From Pseudomonadota bacterium (lineage in GTDB: Bacteria; Pseudomonadota; Gammaproteobacteria; Pseudomonadales; Azotimanducaceae), in the NCBI GenBank assembly GCA_027622495.1, contig JAQBYL010000220.1, positions 1 to 6,867 on the forward strand: 6,867 nucleotides of DNA, given 5' to 3'. A program made the position numbers and the translations under genes. Every line of letters begins with the position of its first letter. Within the stretch, counting starts at the first letter, position 1. A model generated the notes under the pieces. The model saw only the letters and a program-made list of their open reading frames with translations. It was not told where the DNA came from and ran no database searches. Shown piece by piece: positions 5,273 through 6,867 of this stretch.

Positions 5273-6535
5273 GTGAAACAGTACTGGCAGTTCTACTGGC
5301 CATTGGCCCTGACTGGGCTTGCGATGGTGCTGTCCATCCAGTTCCAGAATGCCACCCTCGCCCGCTACCCCAACGCGACCCAGGAGATCGCAATCCTGGC
5401 GCTGGCCTTCAGCGTCAACGGTTTCTTTCAGGCTGGCCTGCAGTTTGTTGCTCAGCTGTCGAACGTGTTCGCCCGCAGCGTGGACAGTACACGAACCACA
5501 TTTCGGTTCGTGCTGGTGGTGAGCCTGATCATCATGACCGGCCCACTGGCGATCGCGACCCTGCCTTTCGGGGAGCGGCTTCTGGGTGTAGTTTTCAGTA
5601 TCGATGCAGACCTGATTGCCCGTGTGCGCGAATATCTTCTGTATCTTTCGCTGCTCATCGTTCTGAGCGCCATGCGGTTTTACTATAACGGCCTGCTGAT
5701 CCAGGCGCAGCTGACGGGCTGGGTCACGCTTCTCAACGTTGCGTATCTGAGCGTGATCATCGCTGGTCTGATTGTCGGCTTCACTCTGGGCTTAAAGCCC
5801 GTTTACGTTCTTGTGGGTGCAGACGCACTGGCAGCACTTGCGCACCTGGCCAGTCTCAAACTGGTGCACGCGAAGCGTTATCGGCTACCCGCAACGCCAG
5901 ACACCGAGCCGGTTACCTGGCGGGTTCTGCTGAAGTTCTTTGTGCCGGTGTCGACCACCGGCGTCATGTTTGCGCTTTCCCGTCCGGTGCTCTACGCCTT
6001 TGTTGCCCGCACACCCGAAGGGATTGTCAGCATCGCTGCCATGCGGGTTGCCTTCGACTTCACGATGATGTTTCAGCAGGCGGCAAATCAATTTCGAAAT
6101 TTTTTCATCACCTTCGGCATGGATGATCTGCGCCGTAAGCAGATATTCATGTGCCTGGTCGGAGGTGGGATCACACTGATCATGCTGCTGTTCGCGTTTA
6201 CTCCCTTGTCAACCATACTCTGGCGGGATCTGATGGGCATCCCGGACGGCGTGCGGGTCCTTTCTAACCAGGTGCTGATGATCATGTGCCTGATGCCGGC
6301 GGTGATCGTTTACCGGAACTATTTTCACGGCCGGATGATGGTCGCAAGACGTACTTCGGGCATGGCCTATGGTGCGGTTCTGCGCGTGGTGGGCATATAC
6401 CTGCTTGCCCAACTGCTCTTCGCAGGCGGTTGGCTGAATCACATCACAGCAGGCGCAGTTCTGATCGCGGGGTTCGTGATCGAAACCGCGGTGGTGATGG
6501 CGCTGCCGATCAGAAAGGCCAGACCGCCCGGCTGA
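5273..6535 (+). CDS. MATE/MOP-type multi-helix membrane transporter, possibly ANKH-like
   Basis: A 420-residue inner-membrane protein with about 12 hydrophobic helices (near 7-25, 38-60, 77-97, 118-140, 148-170, 174-196, 217-240, 250-272, 290-312, 331-348, 363-385, 392-412). A hydrophilic linker at 200-215 divides two halves. The halves are visibly related: residues 6-58 (FYWPLALTGL, then ATLARYP) line up with 221-274 (KFFVPVSTTG, then YAFVARTP), both ending in a Gln-Ala/Gln-Phe stretch. This two-fold plan fits the MOP flippase superfamily (MATE, MurJ, Wzx). SRPVLYAFVAR at 236-246 recalls a SRP motif I remember from the animal ANKH exporter. The substrate is unknown; organic anions, drugs or lipids are all possible. 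The start is GTG at 5273; no other usable start fits and no ribosome site is clear. Its 3' end overlaps the opposite SirB2 gene by 26 bp. Confidence 0.85.
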   Translation: MKQYWQFYWPLALTGLAMVLSIQFQNATLARYPNATQEIAILALAFSVNGFFQAGLQFVAQLSNVFARSVDSTRTTFRFVLVVSLIIMTGPLAIATLPFGERLLGVVFSIDADLIARVREYLLYLSLLIVLSAMRFYYNGLLIQAQLTGWVTLLNVAYLSVIIAGLIVGFTLGLKPVYVLVGADALAALAHLASLKLVHAKRYRLPATPDTEPVTWRVLLKFFVPVSTTGVMFALSRPVLYAFVARTPEGIVSIAAMRVAFDFTMMFQQAANQFRNFFITFGMDDLRRKQIFMCLVGGGITLIMLLFAFTPLSTILWRDLMGIPDGVRVLSNQVLMIMCLMPAVIVYRNYFHGRMMVARRTSGMAYGAVLRVVGIYLLAQLLFAGGWLNHITAGAVLIAGFVIETAVVMALPIRKARPPG

Positions 6536-6866
6536 ACGCTACCGCAAAAATGTAGCCCACGCTTAAAAGTGCGCCTATGAGCCCGGCAATTTTCAGCGAC
6601 GTCGTCTGCGCGCGCATAGTGAGCACACCAAAACCGATGTAGCACACAAGGCCGATCAGTTTCGCCCCCAGCCAACCGGCCACGGGTGAAAGAGAAAGAC
6701 TGATGGCCATGCTGACACCAAGCACCAAAAGCAGCGTATCCACCACGTGGGGAACGATGCGTACCCACTTCTGCGAAAGCATTGTTGACGCCGTCAGCGA
6801 CCAGAACGCACGGATCACGAACCCGATGACGGTGAGGTAGGCAAGAATGATGTGAAAGGATTTCAT
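6510..6866 (-). CDS. SirB2-family four-helix membrane protein
   Basis: A small inner-membrane protein of 118 residues, close to the usual SirB2 length. It has four hydrophobic helices at about 4-24, 39-58, 66-84 and 91-111. The stretch KWVRIVPHVVDTLLL (33-47) and the following AKLIGLVCYIGFGVL (68-82) are the conserved core I associate with the SirB/invasion gene up-regulator family. The name comes from Salmonella; the molecular role is not established and it should not be read as a virulence factor here. The ATG at 6866 is one base from the window edge, so its ribosome site and any upstream start are out of view, although the length and the Lys after Met fit a true start. It ends inside the 3' end of the transporter gene on the other strand. 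Confidence 0.9.
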   Translation of the reverse strand: MKSFHIILAYLTVIGFVIRAFWSLTASTMLSQKWVRIVPHVVDTLLLVLGVSMAISLSLSPVAGWLGAKLIGLVCYIGFGVLTMRAQTTSLKIAGLIGALLSVGYIFAVAFSRAVWPF

Positions 6867-6867
6867 C

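Noticed and set aside
1..6867. Defence island, prophage, CRISPR, transposon or biosynthetic cluster
   Set aside because: No transposase, integrase, direct terminal repeats, spacer-repeat pattern, nuclease or synthase domains are seen on either strand; the genes are housekeeping-like signalling, catabolic and membrane proteins.

Overview
The window reads as ordinary chromosomal DNA from a Gammaproteobacterium, probably an aerobic and perhaps marine heterotroph. The basis is family resemblance: an OmpR/EnvZ-type two-component pair, a SirB2-type membrane protein and LCAD-like fatty-acid oxidation enzymes, at moderately high GC by eye. The genus cannot be told. No tRNA, rRNA, CRISPR array, insertion sequence, att site or origin is visible.

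Left part (1-1617, minus strand). A compact run is read from right to left: a small exported protein of unknown function (1177 to about 1614), an OmpR-family response regulator (440-1162) and the N-terminal part of its sensor histidine kinase (1-437, cut by the window edge). The gaps are 14 bp and 2 bp, so one mRNA is likely. The exported protein only makes sense as a secreted protein if it starts at a non-AUG codon (ATT or CTG), which is the most unusual gene-level feature here. The roughly 200 bp upstream hold small repeats that may be an operator, plus two stem-loops that lie just after the thiolase gene.

Middle part (1820-5250). A thiolase gene (minus, 1820-3007) diverges from an SMP-30/gluconolactonase-family gene (plus, 3221-4063) across a 213-bp control region with inverted repeats. 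The lactonase-like gene is followed by an acyl-CoA dehydrogenase (4090-5250) whose catalytic glutamate sits at the LCAD/isovaleryl-CoA dehydrogenase position. The thiolase and dehydrogenase are first-step and last-step enzymes of beta-oxidation. The lactonase-like protein could open a lactone to give a hydroxy acid that feeds the same pathway; this is inference.

Right part (5273-6866). A 12-helix membrane protein of MATE/MOP type (5273-6535, plus) follows the dehydrogenase after 22 bp. It has a visible internal duplication and some resemblance to the animal ANKH exporter. It converges on, and overlaps by 26 bp, a SirB2-family four-helix membrane protein (6510-6866, minus).

The best candidate for something undescribed is the plus-strand set lactonase, acyl-CoA dehydrogenase and MOP-type transporter, with the divergent thiolase. 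Second is the exported protein, regulator and kinase operon. Neither is proven to be a new system by sequence alone.
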